A stretch of 64,000 bases of DNA from Echinococcus granulosus (GCF_000524195.1 NW_020170516.1:6037-70036); one strand, 5' to 3'. Positions 38,231-50,300 are shown, counted from the first letter of the stretch. The notes: generated by a model from the sequence alone, not told the origin. Translations and numbers: made by a program.

Positions 38231-41200
38231 CTAGCGACCGCAGTCAGAGCACATTATCTGATCCTCATTTGTGAGAAAGCCGCGACCTACAAGGTTGCAA
38301 TCGCACTTGCTGCAGGCAAAACACTCTGAGTGCCAGTGACGATCCTCAAACGAAATGAACTTGCAGCCACCGAAACCTAAGTGAAAGAGAATAGAGAAAA
38401 CCACGATGCAGAAAGATGGAAAATAAGAAAGAGCAGCAGAGACCAACCAGTGATGGGTTTGCCACACTTGGTGCACTTTTTCGCAAAGAGATCCCCATAG
38501 CAGTCGGCACAATAGGGCTGCTCATCCTTGGAGGTGAACTTGAGGCCGGCAAGTTGTTTGCCGCAACTGGTGCAAGTGAAGCATTCCTTGTGCCAGGGAT
38601 TGCCCTTATACGTGACTCCACCGCGGCGAATGACCTCGGAGCATTTGGTGCAGCGCTGCGCGTACTTAGCCTCGTAGCAGGGAACACAGACCACCTGGTT
38701 GTCACGAGGGATAAAACTCTTTGCACCAATAGGCTGTTTGCATTCCACGCACACAAAGCATTCCTCATGCCACTGCTGGCCGCGGTACTCGTACTTCCGC
38801 ATGCCCGCCTTAAAGACGCCCTGGCAGCCGTCACAGCGAGCTGCAAAACGCTCATCGTAACAGTCGGAACAGTACAGTTGGTCGTCCTTCGTTGCGAAGG
38901 GACGGTCCGCCAGCGACGTGTTGCAAGCGGAGCATTTGAAGCACTTCTCGTGCCAGTGTCGCTCCTTGAAGGAGAGGTCCTGTTGTCCGCGGGAGGGGAG
39001 GTCAAAAAGAAAAAACACTGAGATCAGGAGGAAAGAGTATAACAATCGTGGTGAAAGCATATGGGTGGAGGAATAGGTATAGGGCTAAATTCAACTTAAA
39101 TCCGTGCAAACACGCATAAACAAACTTACATACATGACTCAAGGCAACTGGCAACAACGGGACCATTTCACACGGACAAAAACACAGGCACGACAACTAG
39201 CACGGGGGACAAGTTGAGCAGATGTGACGAAGAGGAAGGGACGAAGGGGAGAGGAGAGAGCGTAAACTACGGGAGAAACTCACGGTGGGCTTGGCTCGAA
39301 CCAGGGCTAGGTGTTTCTAGGAGGCCAAAATTCAGGTAGGTGGGTGGACTGGCGTCCGACAGCTCGAGAATAAAAGAATCACCCTTCGACTCAAGCGATC
39401 TCACAGCACTTGTCTGGTTCGGATGCCTCCCAGTAAAGAACACACTATTTTACGACAGAGGTGGCAACAACAAGGACCTACAAGTGCCATTAACCCAAGA
39501 GTGCTCGATGCTCACAGGGGACAAATAAATGGGGGATGAAGAGAGGAGTGGAACAGGGACGAAAGAGTAACGAGACTCACCGGAGGGGACTAGGGAGGGC
39601 GCATCGACATGCATGTCAGGAGAAAAGGATTAGGGAAGGAGGGAAAGAGAACTGGAGGGACGATTAAGAGACATGGACCTACTGGTGGCAGTGGACTAGG
39701 GCGCTCAATTACTCTAACGCACCTTGGAGTCGCAGCCAATCTTCTCCTTACACTGCTCGCAGGTGTTGGCAAATTTCGCCTCGTAGCAGGCCAGACAATG
39801 AGGCTCCTCGTCTCGGAGGATGTAGCGTTGACCAGTTAGAGAGACGTCGCAGCTGCGGCAGGCAAAGTGACCTGTATGGTGCTCCTGATCCATGGCACGC
39901 GTATATTCCTCGGAAAATATGAGCTACAATGCAAAGGCATTACATTACCACCACCTCAGTGGAACGACACTGGTAAATAATTTCGGTCCAGATGAGGAGT
40001 CCTCCTCGGCTCAGTTACAATACTTGATAAAAACAGGAATAATAAAGGTGGTGCGCAAGAAAGACACAGACTACTCGGCTAGTTAAAATAAGTCGCCAAT
40101 GCCAACCAACCGTAAAAATAAATGTGGCGCGTGCGCGCACAATAATGGACAAACAAGATCCACCTCGCAATAAATCTCACAACGTGGATGGCCTCACAAG
40201 GGTACACGCAATTCCGGCAAATAAACACGCACACATAAGTGGCCCGATAACACACATGCAATAAAAACAACTTTTCCTCGACTTTTCATGCCTTTCAAAT
40301 AGAGAGAAAGGGGAACGAATTGATACAAGAAGACAAAATAGGAAAAGAGCTTACGTGAAATGTGAAGACGCAATGCCACGTGTGAAAATAGGCAAGGCGA
40401 TTATGCCCTCTCTACTACCTGTAAGTTGTGTACGAGTGCGCGTCTATCTAGCACACACGCGTCTAGGTACAATAACGGCACGACAGCAGCTACGTAGAAC
40501 GAAGTATTATTCAAGGCCACGCGCGCACCCACACGCCGCCTCCCAGTGGGCAAATGGACTAATCCAATGGGCGAGGGCTCGGGTAAGGTGGACAGGAGAA
40601 ATCGATGGGAGAGGCAAGTCTAGCGATGGCTGCAAGCACGTCGGCTCTTTGTGTTGTGCGCGTCCCTACACCGACGCACGACACGTACGCGCACACGCAT
40701 ACGCCACCACACCACACCCACGCACATGCCTGTCCCTACGCTTGCTGCAAACGCCCCGATTGGCCTGTGTGTCAGAGACGAGTAACGCCTTGGCAACCAG
40801 TAGCAGCTTGGCACGAGGACAGCCAATGGAGGGACAGGTGCAACAACGCCTGCTGTGACTTATTGATAACACCGTGTGTACAAACAGAAGCATTCCAATT
40901 ACTCATAAACTTTGATTGCTAGGAGTAATTCATACTACTAAGAATGGGGAGGTGGCTTCAGCGCACAATAGTTGGCAGTTCAATGGCTAACAACAAAACC
41001 AGTTAAAATCGAAAACGAAAGAAAATATGCTACTCACATGGTCGCAAGTAGCGCAGCGTGGTCGAATCATCTGGCCGTAGTGGCGGAGGCAGTAAGGCTT
41101 GCCATTGAGCCAAGCGTATACAAAATCAACAAGATGTTCGCTGCAATTCGAGCAACGGAAACAACCCGGATGCCAGGCGGGTACATAGCTGTTGTCAGAA

Positions 41201-42462
41201 GAGTCAGACAGGCGATGCTCTGGCCGAATTCGGACACAAAACTCTCTAAATCCGATCTGCTCCGAACACTCGGCGCATACCTGCAATTATTATTGAACAG
41301 TAGTTACTATTGAAATGGAAGTAGAAGATACAATTCGGGATTCAATCTAACTGACAGCAAAAAGCCTCAGTAGCTTTATCAGGCCAGGATATAGCACGAG
41401 CACAAAAATAACAGTACTTACAGGTTTCACAACATGAACCAAGAACAATAGGGCTGAAGCCTAATAACACGACCACCACTAATTTTTACAACAACCGTTC
41501 CGATCTGTCTTTAAATTTCTCCTTGAATCAGGAATGGAACTCACAACCGTGGCCTTTGCAGATGCACGTTCGACTCGTCCGATACCAAAATCACGACGAT
41601 TTCGAGAGTTTTGGAAGCGCGTAGCCTCACGAGATTCCCCCTCTAGGTTAGCAGGTGTATTGGAAGGGGGAAGATTGAGCTTCGCAGTGCTGAGAGAAGA
41701 TGCGGGTTTTCGGTCTTGTGGGGGAACTTGATGGCGAATACGCCGAGTACGCATCTCAACGTAAGCTTCCCCTCGAGGTATTTCCGAAGATGGAAGAGAG
41801 GTGAGAAAAGCCTCAACCTAGAAGGAAGTTGCAGGCATTTAGAAGGACTATCTAAGGAGGCGGAGAATAGACAGATAACTGTTCAGTGACGTCAATTCAA
41901 CTCTTAAGATCGACTTGAGGATTCCGAGTTACATCAACTTGGATTATAATAAGCAGAAAACAGTTAGTCGTTTGATACACTTCATAGTTATGAAAGCAGC
42001 TCCAGAAAATCCTCCAGGTCCCTCAACTTAAAACTGGCTGTCGCAAGAAAGGTTGTGGAACTGACTACCTACCAACTACCTACAAATAGCAACTTCTAAA
42101 ATTTTCTTGCAAAATGCATTGAAACTAAATAGATAGGAAACCAGTAGGAATAACATGAGCCAATTACTTCCGAAGATTGAATGCCGACGGGAAGCCAGTG
42201 TAGACCATGTTCCCTTGCAACTGTCTGTGCGACATCGTAGGCTTTGAGTACAGTAGTGTCAGATAATTCCAGCTCATGTAAGTAAGAATCTTTCGACGGA
42301 TCAGTAACAGCATGTTTGTCGTAGGAGCAGTGACAAGCAGTACACGTCGCCCTAAAATATGCAGAACTGAGAATAACGTTACCTCCATGGGTGGAGTTTA
42401 AAGCCGGGACATTCCGAAGCACAAGTCAGACAGGGCTTCCCAATGTCCTGTTGCAGAGCCAT
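38231..42462 (-). CDS. LIMPETin-type PET + six-LIM domain protein
   Basis: A spliced gene of seven exons: 42462-42383, 42351-42168, 41817-41545, 41280-41038, 39923-39723, 38979-38448 and 38376-38231. All borders are GT/AG and keep phase, giving 552 residues. Residues 1-45 start MALQQD and form a short cysteine-rich lead. The PET domain spans about 75-165 (HWLP, SLP..EIPRGE, QVPPQDRKP). Six LIM domains follow at about 181-246, 255-306, 315-367, 376-428, 437-487 and 496-550, each with the expected Cys/His zinc ligands. Prickle and testin carry three LIMs; PET plus six is the LIMPETin layout, and LIM2-6 resemble four-and-a-half-LIM (FHL) proteins. Family members are actin- and muscle-associated scaffolds, so a cytoskeletal role is inferred. 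LIM1 has a long first spacer (31 residues between Cys184 and His216). The first intron is only 31 bp. FHL-only transcripts from an internal promoter cannot be excluded. Confidence 0.93.
42352..42382 (-). other. 31-bp micro-intron in the LIMPETin gene
   Basis: It starts GTAACG and ends TTTTAG on the minus strand. Removing it joins HPW to RATCTACHC in frame. The reading phase and the conserved cysteine spacing on both sides support genuine splicing. It is the first and by far the shortest intron of the gene. Confidence 0.85.
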
Positions 42463-43109
42463 TACTATGTCGTACGGTCAATCACAGAATAGCAACCAGG
42501 AGCAACACTACTACCAAATATTCAAATGTGCAGGAACGGTAACCACTGCGCAGATATAGATATATACAAACAAAGGTGCACACCAAACTACAATAATGAA
42601 GTGATTGAAGAAGTTAGGCACAATAAAAATTGTGTAAAAGTGTAAGATAACTTGTGCTTATTGGGTTAGGTGGTGGCAAAAGTGCTCCACTTAGGTGGTA
42701 AATGGTAGAAACTGACATGAAACGGTATTTTTGCATGGAAAGTACTGTTTAAGTGTAGTGAAAAAGTATGTAAAGCATTTCATAAATTTAAAAAGACATC
42801 TCAAACCACTTATAAATATGAATGATGAAAAAAGGAGTTCTAAAACAATAATCATAGAAAGCATCGCAAGGGGCCATGCCCCTAATAGAGGTGCCTAGAT
42901 GAAGCCTCATAATAGCAAAATGCTAAAAAGCAAAAGCACCATAACGATGGTTTAAGTAATCCCAATAAGCTCTTAAACTTTTGTAAGCAATTAATGCTTA
43001 AAAATGAACTGTTCTCCAAGAAGATATTTAGAAATAAATAAACTTTTGCAAAATGCAACTGCTGCAACTATGACCGGAACAATATTTAGTATTTGACCAG
43101 TTCTTGACA

Positions 43110-43300
43110 GTTGTTTATCTCCCGATTTTTGTTAGGAGCCACTTTTGACTCGGCCTTTTGTGCCACGCCAAATGGGTTGGCCTTCGGGACACGCGGGTAG
43201 CCCAAATGCCTTCTCTGTGCTAAATACACATGTATCCTGCCCGAGTATTATGTCTTCTTTCGTCCACAGGGAAGTCTCAAGACGCTGTAGTTGAGCTGTC
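43110..43300 (+). repeat. Repeat family C, copy 1
   Basis: Direct repeat of 43665-43870. Shared blocks in order are GCCACTTTTG/GCTACTTTTG, GGGTTGGCCTT/GGGCTGGCCTT, a GTAGCCCAAA/ATAGCCCAGA block, CCTTCTCTGYGCT, TGCCCGAGTATT and GTCTTCTTT. The two copies are about 560 bases apart, and a third begins at the window end. It could be terminal repeats of a small element or independent insertions. Confidence 0.65.
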
Positions 43301-43664
43301 TTGAATTTTGCTGGCCACTTTGCAGCGCCCTCGCACTATTAATGTAGAAACCTTATGACTTATGCCGTGTGTTCAGCTCCGGCTGCACTTCATTTTCCTC
43401 GGGCTGTACGCCTGCTCCGAAGCATGGAATTCGGGAAACGCTCACTAGTCCCGCAGCCGCTCTACGCGTTGAGGGTGTATGCCTTCCGTGCTGCTCTGAT
43501 TTACCACAACTTCAGCAAAGACTTGGGCGGCTAGACTGACGCAATTTGGACGTTCCTGTCTCGTACAGAAGTCAACTGTAATTATCTGGCGGATCTCTTA
43601 AATCTAGGTTTGGGTAGGCAAGCACTTAGGCCATTGTAAAAGAAAATTTTGCACGGTAGTGTAA

Positions 43665-43870
43665 TACGATGGTAGTTTAGCCCTCGATATTGGTGAGGCG
43701 CTACTTTTGTACTTCGAATCGGTCCCCTTGTACCTCGCTGGGTGGGCTGGCCTTTTGGGCCATGCCAATAGCCCAGACACCTTCTCTGCGCTGAATGTAT
43801 ATTCTGCCCGAGTATTTTGTCTTCTTTTGTCTTCAGGGAGTCTCGGGACGCTACAGTAGCATTGATTTCG
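43665..43870 (+). repeat. Repeat family C, copy 2
   Basis: Matches copy 1 from the GGTGAGGCGCTACTTTTG start to beyond TGCCCGAGTATTTTGTCTTC. Its upstream flank (GTAATACGATGGTAGTTTAG) also resembles the flank of copy 3 at 63.94 kb. The element therefore extends further 5' than the block shared with copy 1. Confidence 0.65.
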
Positions 43871-44309
43871 GATCATGCTAGTAGCCTCGCCTCTTCTGTA
43901 CGTCAGCGTATGTCTTCTGCCATATTACTAAGACTTTTTGGGACACAAAGGATAACTAAGTTCACCACACTTAACCTACTTTGCACAGCAGTGCCTAGAC
44001 TGTTATTTAAAGAAGTATTACCTAATCTTAACTTTGAATAGAATGCTATAAATACTTTAAAGTACTGTAATATATTGATTAGTTTTGTTAGTTGTAGATA
44101 GGGCGTCTGACACTTAATAATAACAAACAAAATTAGTACATAAAAACATACGCAAACTAAAACTTTTTTTAAAACTTTAGTGCTTCTTCTGTACAAATAT
44201 ACATGGCAGTTTGTTTAGATCGGCGCGTTTGTATAATCGGGGGCGACAGCGCGTCTAATAAACTAAGCGGGCTATGAGGTTGGGCGATATCCTCAGGGTC
44301 CCCAAATTA

Positions 44310-47300
44310 ATGTTAAAAGAATGTTTGTATGGAATTTTATTCATTCTTTTTAGGCCCATTTACTTCAGTTGTGCCAATTGACTGGCTAAACTACCTTAAC
44401 AAAGTTGAGGAATATGTTAGGAAAGGACTCACCCATGGATCAGAAAAGGACCTAGTGATTATATATGAATATGCAATTGATGTAGGTTTTTTACGCACTT
44501 TAACCCATAGGTCCTTCCGGAGTTATGGAATGATGAGAGTTACACAGTGATTATGATACGTCTAGCCATTTTAAAAGGGTATTTTTCGGTTCTTGCTTTA
44601 TTTCTTTAGTACTGAATCGTTTGATGAGGTCTTGAAGTTTCTCATTATTCTTAATCTCAACGCCCCTTCAAATGCCCGCCTAATGATTGCTTTGGCGCAC
44701 TACTTTACAGTTTTAGGTATTGTTTTTGTCTGATACACTTTCAGGTAATATGTCTCGTGCTGCATCTATTTTGGATCGTGCCAAAACCTTTGCGACCTGT
44801 GATTTAGACAAGAGCTTACTTGAAAAAGCGATAAAGTGGCACAAACATGGCCTCTCATTTCGTCCTTTGATGGGTATTTACGATTATGTGCCCACTAACA
44901 CTGGTATTTCAAAATATCTCCGTAACCGGTTTTAGGTGCTTGGGGTAACAGGCTGGGGAAAGGCCCTAGTCTTCACAAGAGTTTTTTGCCTGACCTCAAA
45001 GAGAGGTAACGCTTGCGTTTTTGTCCAGATTCGTAACTTCGTTATAGATTGAAGCCATCAGTGTACAGTTTCAAGGTAAGGCTTACGGTCGCACTATAAT
45101 CTTGCCTTTCAGTCACCAGATGATCAAAATGAGTCAAGTAGTGGTGAGAAGCCTGATTCTAATGTCTCAGATATATCGATGGAGGTGGTGGATTCTGAGT
45201 TACAGTCACCAATTCGACGTCCACCCTGGCCACTTCAGCGAATCGGCGAGGAAGATGAGGAGGCGGAAGCAGAGTTGGAAAATAGGGTCGAAAGTAAAAA
45301 GACTGATATGGAGAGTCTTGTGACTGTACAAATACCCTTCCAACCCTCTTCTGTCCAAACCTTCGATGAGTCTTCATGTGTCCACATGTCTTCTCAGTTT
45401 TCGGCCTCGGAGGATGATAGTGGTGCTGCCACTGTACAGCCAGGGACGGTGTCCGTAAAGTCAACTCTCTTTCTTGGTATAGCTTTGCCATCTTTATTCT
45501 CTTTTCTCATTGTTCTGGCTCATCTTTTATGATTATTGGTTGTGAAGTACTTATTTTTATGTAAGAAATATGCAGCTTTAAGAGGTGTATAGTAATACCT
45601 TTATGCAAGGTGATTTATCAAATTTTGCCATCTTCCTGAAGTTTGGCCGGGCATGATTTTGTCTCTTCTTCGTATTACTTTTGGCTTGACCACCAAAATT
45701 AAGACTTGTAAAATTCCATAAATGCGGCTTTCTTTACCAACTATGAGTAGCTTTAGACGTTATAACGCGTGCTTCATGTCTCAGGAATGGCATAATCCGA
45801 GAAGTTGGATGTTTTTTATCCAATTATTGTGGTTTTTTTAATTTCTTCCGTAGCGTTGTGGAAAGTTCTCTCCGTTCGTATTCCGCGCTTCGAAGTAGTG
45901 AAATCAGTGGTTGCCTTTTGCAAATATCTCTGGGGTTTGCGACTCATTGAAATGATTTCGTCGATACCCGCATTTAAAGCTCTAGAATCTCTCCTTTTAT
46001 AATTAGTGTTGTCTCCATACCAAAATTAAAAGGCTCGTCCTGCTTTACAAAGCCGTCGCCCACTATGGCACCCATTGCAGATTAAATAGACCGTTGCAGT
46101 AGGGCTCACAATGCCTTCCTTAGTTCATCTTGACGTAGATCTGTCCCGCCAATTCGTTTTTCCCATCTAATGCTGGGTGTAAATACTATTTGCTTTATGT
46201 TGTAAAGTGGCATTACTCTCTGATAGCACCCGTACATATTATTAGTTGCCCAATGGAACCAGCTCCGGTGCCTTCCTTTCGATCTTATGGGTGTTAATAA
46301 GCCCGTAGCCTTTTGTTCTAAGGCATTTTCGGGAGGAATAAATAGTAGCATCAGAACTGAATTTTTTTCCAGATAATTAGGGATGTCTCAATAGTCTGTT
46401 TTACTTGCCAGCACCATGTACAAAAGAAGCACTTGATAATACCCATTTTTTAACTTTCTTTACTGCCTCGCCACCGTACGTACACAAGCACAGGTAGAAC
46501 GGGAGGAGTGGACAAGGAAAATGTTTGTCAACAACCACCACCACCGCTATCGCCTTCTTCCTCCACAAGGCATAGACGTGTTTCGTGGGCGGGTCCGCGG
46601 GAGGCCCTTGCGAGGCTGAAGAAAGCGGAGACAAGGGAGATGAAAGCGATGGAGGAGGCAGAGGCAGATCCCATCTCGGCGCTGGTGGAGCGGTCTAACG
46701 TTGTAGTGGATGGTGAGAAATTTATCGTTCTACGACAAATTGCTCGCGGGGGATTTTCATCGGTGCGCGCCCTTGACGGACAGTAGAAATATCTATTTTC
46801 ATTGGTCAAACTGTCTGATCTGGTTTAAGCAAAGGCTTAAGGTCTTCACCATATCCGTATGCAGAAACCGAATGCACGTTTTTTGAAGATATTTGCCCCT
46901 CCCAACTCATTAGATTGTAGTCTTTTTCATACTGATAAGGCCCGTGGTTCGCTGATATTGCCAATCTGAGACAAACTAAAGAATGCTTTTTCCTTATAAA
47001 TTCAAAGTATATTTGGTTTCACGACTATTGCAGGTGTTTTGTGTGATGAACAAGAAGCGCGAGATGCTGGCACTTAAGCGTGTCGGACTGGTCTCCGCCT
47101 CGGCGGATGTATTGGAAGTGTGCAAGAACGAAGTTGATCTCCTCTTGTCCCTTCGTGAATCCGGCCGTGTCATCGCTCTCTACAATTAGTCAGTCTCCTT
47201 TGCTACTTTCCCGTAGTGCATTTCAGGGAGTTTATTTTATTAGTGGTCATAATGTACTATTCCTTCAATATCTCATCCTTCACCTACTATAGGACTTGTG

Positions 47301-50300
47301 TTTCCTCAGTTCAATAGATCCATTGCTTGTACATTCCAAGGACATGTATATCTATAGGCTGAAGTCATTTCCTGCAGGTTCGATTGTTTTATTACCAATT
47401 TGATCGCTACTTCATTTTTTGCAATTGAAATTCACGAAAATGTGCACTTTCAAGCATCTTTCCAGTGCGAAATTTTTCCAGAAAATTGTATGCAGGAACG
47501 TCAATTAAAATTCGGAGTAGTTCTGTGGACTTGGGGTTTTGTGTTTTTAGGATCAAAGTTTTTACATATTAAAGTATCATTCCAGTCAGGGAGTGAGTTT
47601 CGGGTATATCTTGTCAAGGTTTTATTTATTTCTGGCCACTTTGAAATAAGTAAATATAATTTAAATGCTGCGTTTTAATGCATCTAAAATTAAAATGCAG
47701 GCGCACTCCCAAAATTTCTTGTCATTTCAAAGATGATGCCTTAATTAGGTGATTATTTTGGATAGAAATCCATGAAAAGCACTTTTTACCTGGAGCCTAT
47801 CAGATAGAAGTGTTTTTCCTTGGCTGCCGAAGATTTCACGTTTTAATAAGATATTTCTCGTGTATATTTCATCTAAGTAGCATTCTCTGTCACCACTACT
47901 TTGTTATTTAACTTCTTTTCTACACTTGCGCTGTATGATTTGGTCAGTTTACTGACAAGGCTATACAAAAGAAGAATTCAAGCTCTATTCTGTTGAACAG
48001 ATTGGCTTAGGATAAGTTCGTCGTTTCTTCCTAATCAATTAGCCAAATGCCATGCTGTGTAGCTAAAAGATGGGTGAGATGAGTAGAATTCTTCAGAAGT
48101 TTTCCACTTATTTCATCCTCTAATGCTCAAGCCGCTTGCGCTTAATCAAAAATTGGCGATATTTTGGCAAAAAACTGAAGTAGACCACGTCATCATTTGC
48201 GTGTGAATTATCTCTTAGCATTTGACCAATTAAAGAGTGTTCTTTTTCATCGAGACTATTCCAACTTCAACAGACTGTTTCTACGGACATCTCGTTTGCT
48301 TAAGAATCTTCAGTATTCGATCACGTAACTGAATGTCAGCTTTTTCCAGTGAACTCTCACCCTCCCATTTGGTGATGGTGTTAGAGCTCGCAGAACAGGA
48401 TCTCAAGTCGCATCTGAAGATGCGTCAGGAGAGCGGATCCCTCCCTGACCACGTTGTCACCTTCCTTTGGAACGAGATGCTTGCTTGTGTCAAGGTCATC
48501 CACGACCGACGTGAGTTTATCGTCCTACTTGCTATTTTGTCAGTAAGAATCATTTTATTAACGAAATCAAATTGAATGGTGCCGTCTTTATTAGGCCTTA
48601 ACGGATTTTTAAAAATAAGCCCTGGCTTTGGGATTTGAAAAGCCCAAGAATTTCTATTTGTTTGGGTACTAATTTAATTTTTTTACTAACGAAGACCGGA
48701 AGCCCATCGAGAGGCATACTACTTTCCTGTATTGCTCAACTCAATGCAAATCAGTGCAAATTGTATTCGCTGTTTTGATGAAGAGTAATATGTGAACGTT
48801 CGTGGTGGAGGATTACATGTTCAGGATATTTTGGTTAGTTCCTAAATGTGTTTATTAGTTACAGTAGGTCAGCTATTCACCAAATCCTTCATTGTTTCAA
48901 TTCTCGTTAAGCAGACAAATGCAGGTTTTACTCCTCACTACTGTGAATCCGTGTCTTCATTTTTACAGAAAGTATATTTTTACGATGAACTGTAGACTCT
49001 GCTAATAGATAAATCGGTACCTGCCTTTTTGTGCCTGCTTTGTCGTGTTTAAAGGCACTTTAACCATTTTACTTATGTAAAACTGCTATACGGTATTACT
49101 TGGCCGAATTACGGACTATTCTTCCGATGGTAGACACTGATTCACTCCATTGCTGACATACCACTCACAAGTCGAATCTTGATAGCCAGATGTTTTCAGG
49201 CCTATCAGTCGCTCCGAGTTGTCGAATGATTTACTGGCCGAGTCGTGGCCAATGGTGAAGTTCGTCTCTTGCAACACTATTTGCGGTCAGATGGATTTCC
49301 TGATGGGATGGCTTTTGTTTACTCCCTCGATGATGTTTTATTTAGATCAAACTTTCGTTAAGCTATCGCAGACGGAAATGAACGCCTGTATCTTTCCACT
49401 CAGGAAGGAATGGAAAATTAGCTTTGAATTATTTAGGTATGTAGCATCTAAAGAATAGTCTATCATCTCAGGGCTCTCACTTTTCACTTACTTTGACTCT
49501 TTTAATTTTGAGATGTCCCAGTTTCGCACTGACATCTCAAGTGACTTCCATATGCCATGGTAGGTATTCCAGTGACATCCTACTTTTGCTCTTAAAAGTG
49601 GACGCAAAGATGGCGACGCCTTATTTAGTGTTGGTTGTCAACTATTGAGTCTTTTTCAGTTACTCGGCTTGTATCAAAAGTTGTTTGTCACGATTTGTGT
49701 AACAATTGCAGTGACTATTAAGCGAGATGTGTAGGGAGTAAGTACTATGTCGCCTTTTAAAAGGCTGGTTTAAGTCGCTGGAACAATTTGCCCCATCTCA
49801 TAGAACGAGGTATTGGCTTCATCATTACTGGACCGGATGAGCTCGTATTAATGTCGTCGAACGCTGAGAAAGGTCGCTACAGTGAGTGGACATTGCTTTC
49901 ACGTACGCACTTTTCCTTCGACGTCGCCCATTGGTTCGCCTGCTAAAGCGGTGGTCAGATGGGCAGAAACTCCTTCGTGTGCATAGCGGTGTCTGTTTGG
50001 AATCGTGCATCGCAGTGAAGGCACTAAATAGCATACGAGTCTAGAAGTAGCTTTACCGTACTGACGGCTTGGAAGCAGGACTTCCTTCCATCAATATGAG
50101 GTCTGAATCGAAAGAGACCCAGAGGATCTGGATACTCAAGCCTACATAATTAAAATAAATTTCGTGCGACGTCAATATTCTTTGACTATACTAGGGCCAT
50201 AATCGCACACTCGGTTTGTGGTTAGTCGTAGCCACAGATGAGTCCATGGTTTTGGTCTGATTGGGGATAACTCAGAATCATGGGTAGTCATCAAGGCGAT

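Larger units (their letters stand above)
42463..44309. promoter_or_regulatory. Divergent intergenic interval, LIMPETin and Mps1 genes
   Basis: The two start codons face away from each other across about 1.85 kb, so both promoters should lie here. The LIM-gene side is AT-rich. The middle holds two direct copies of repeat family C (43.1 and 43.7 kb). A GC-richer patch lies at about 44.2-44.3 kb, just upstream of the kinase start. No TATA box or other specific promoter motif can be assigned with confidence. Confidence 0.5.

Noticed and set aside
38416..39021. 201-codon open frame on the plus strand
   Set aside because: It is antisense to the large LIM exon, whose minus-strand frame carries the zinc ligands. 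It is a shadow of the real gene.
45179..45532. Separate tail-anchored protein ending in a hydrophobic segment
   Set aside because: The hydrophobic part begins exactly at a good splice donor, and splicing to 46494 keeps phase into the kinase. The frame is therefore a Mps1 exon plus intron read-through.
45805..46002. 65-codon hydrophobic frame inside a Mps1 intron
   Set aside because: T-rich intron sequence readily gives hydrophobic frames. There is no start context, splice link or recognisable motif.
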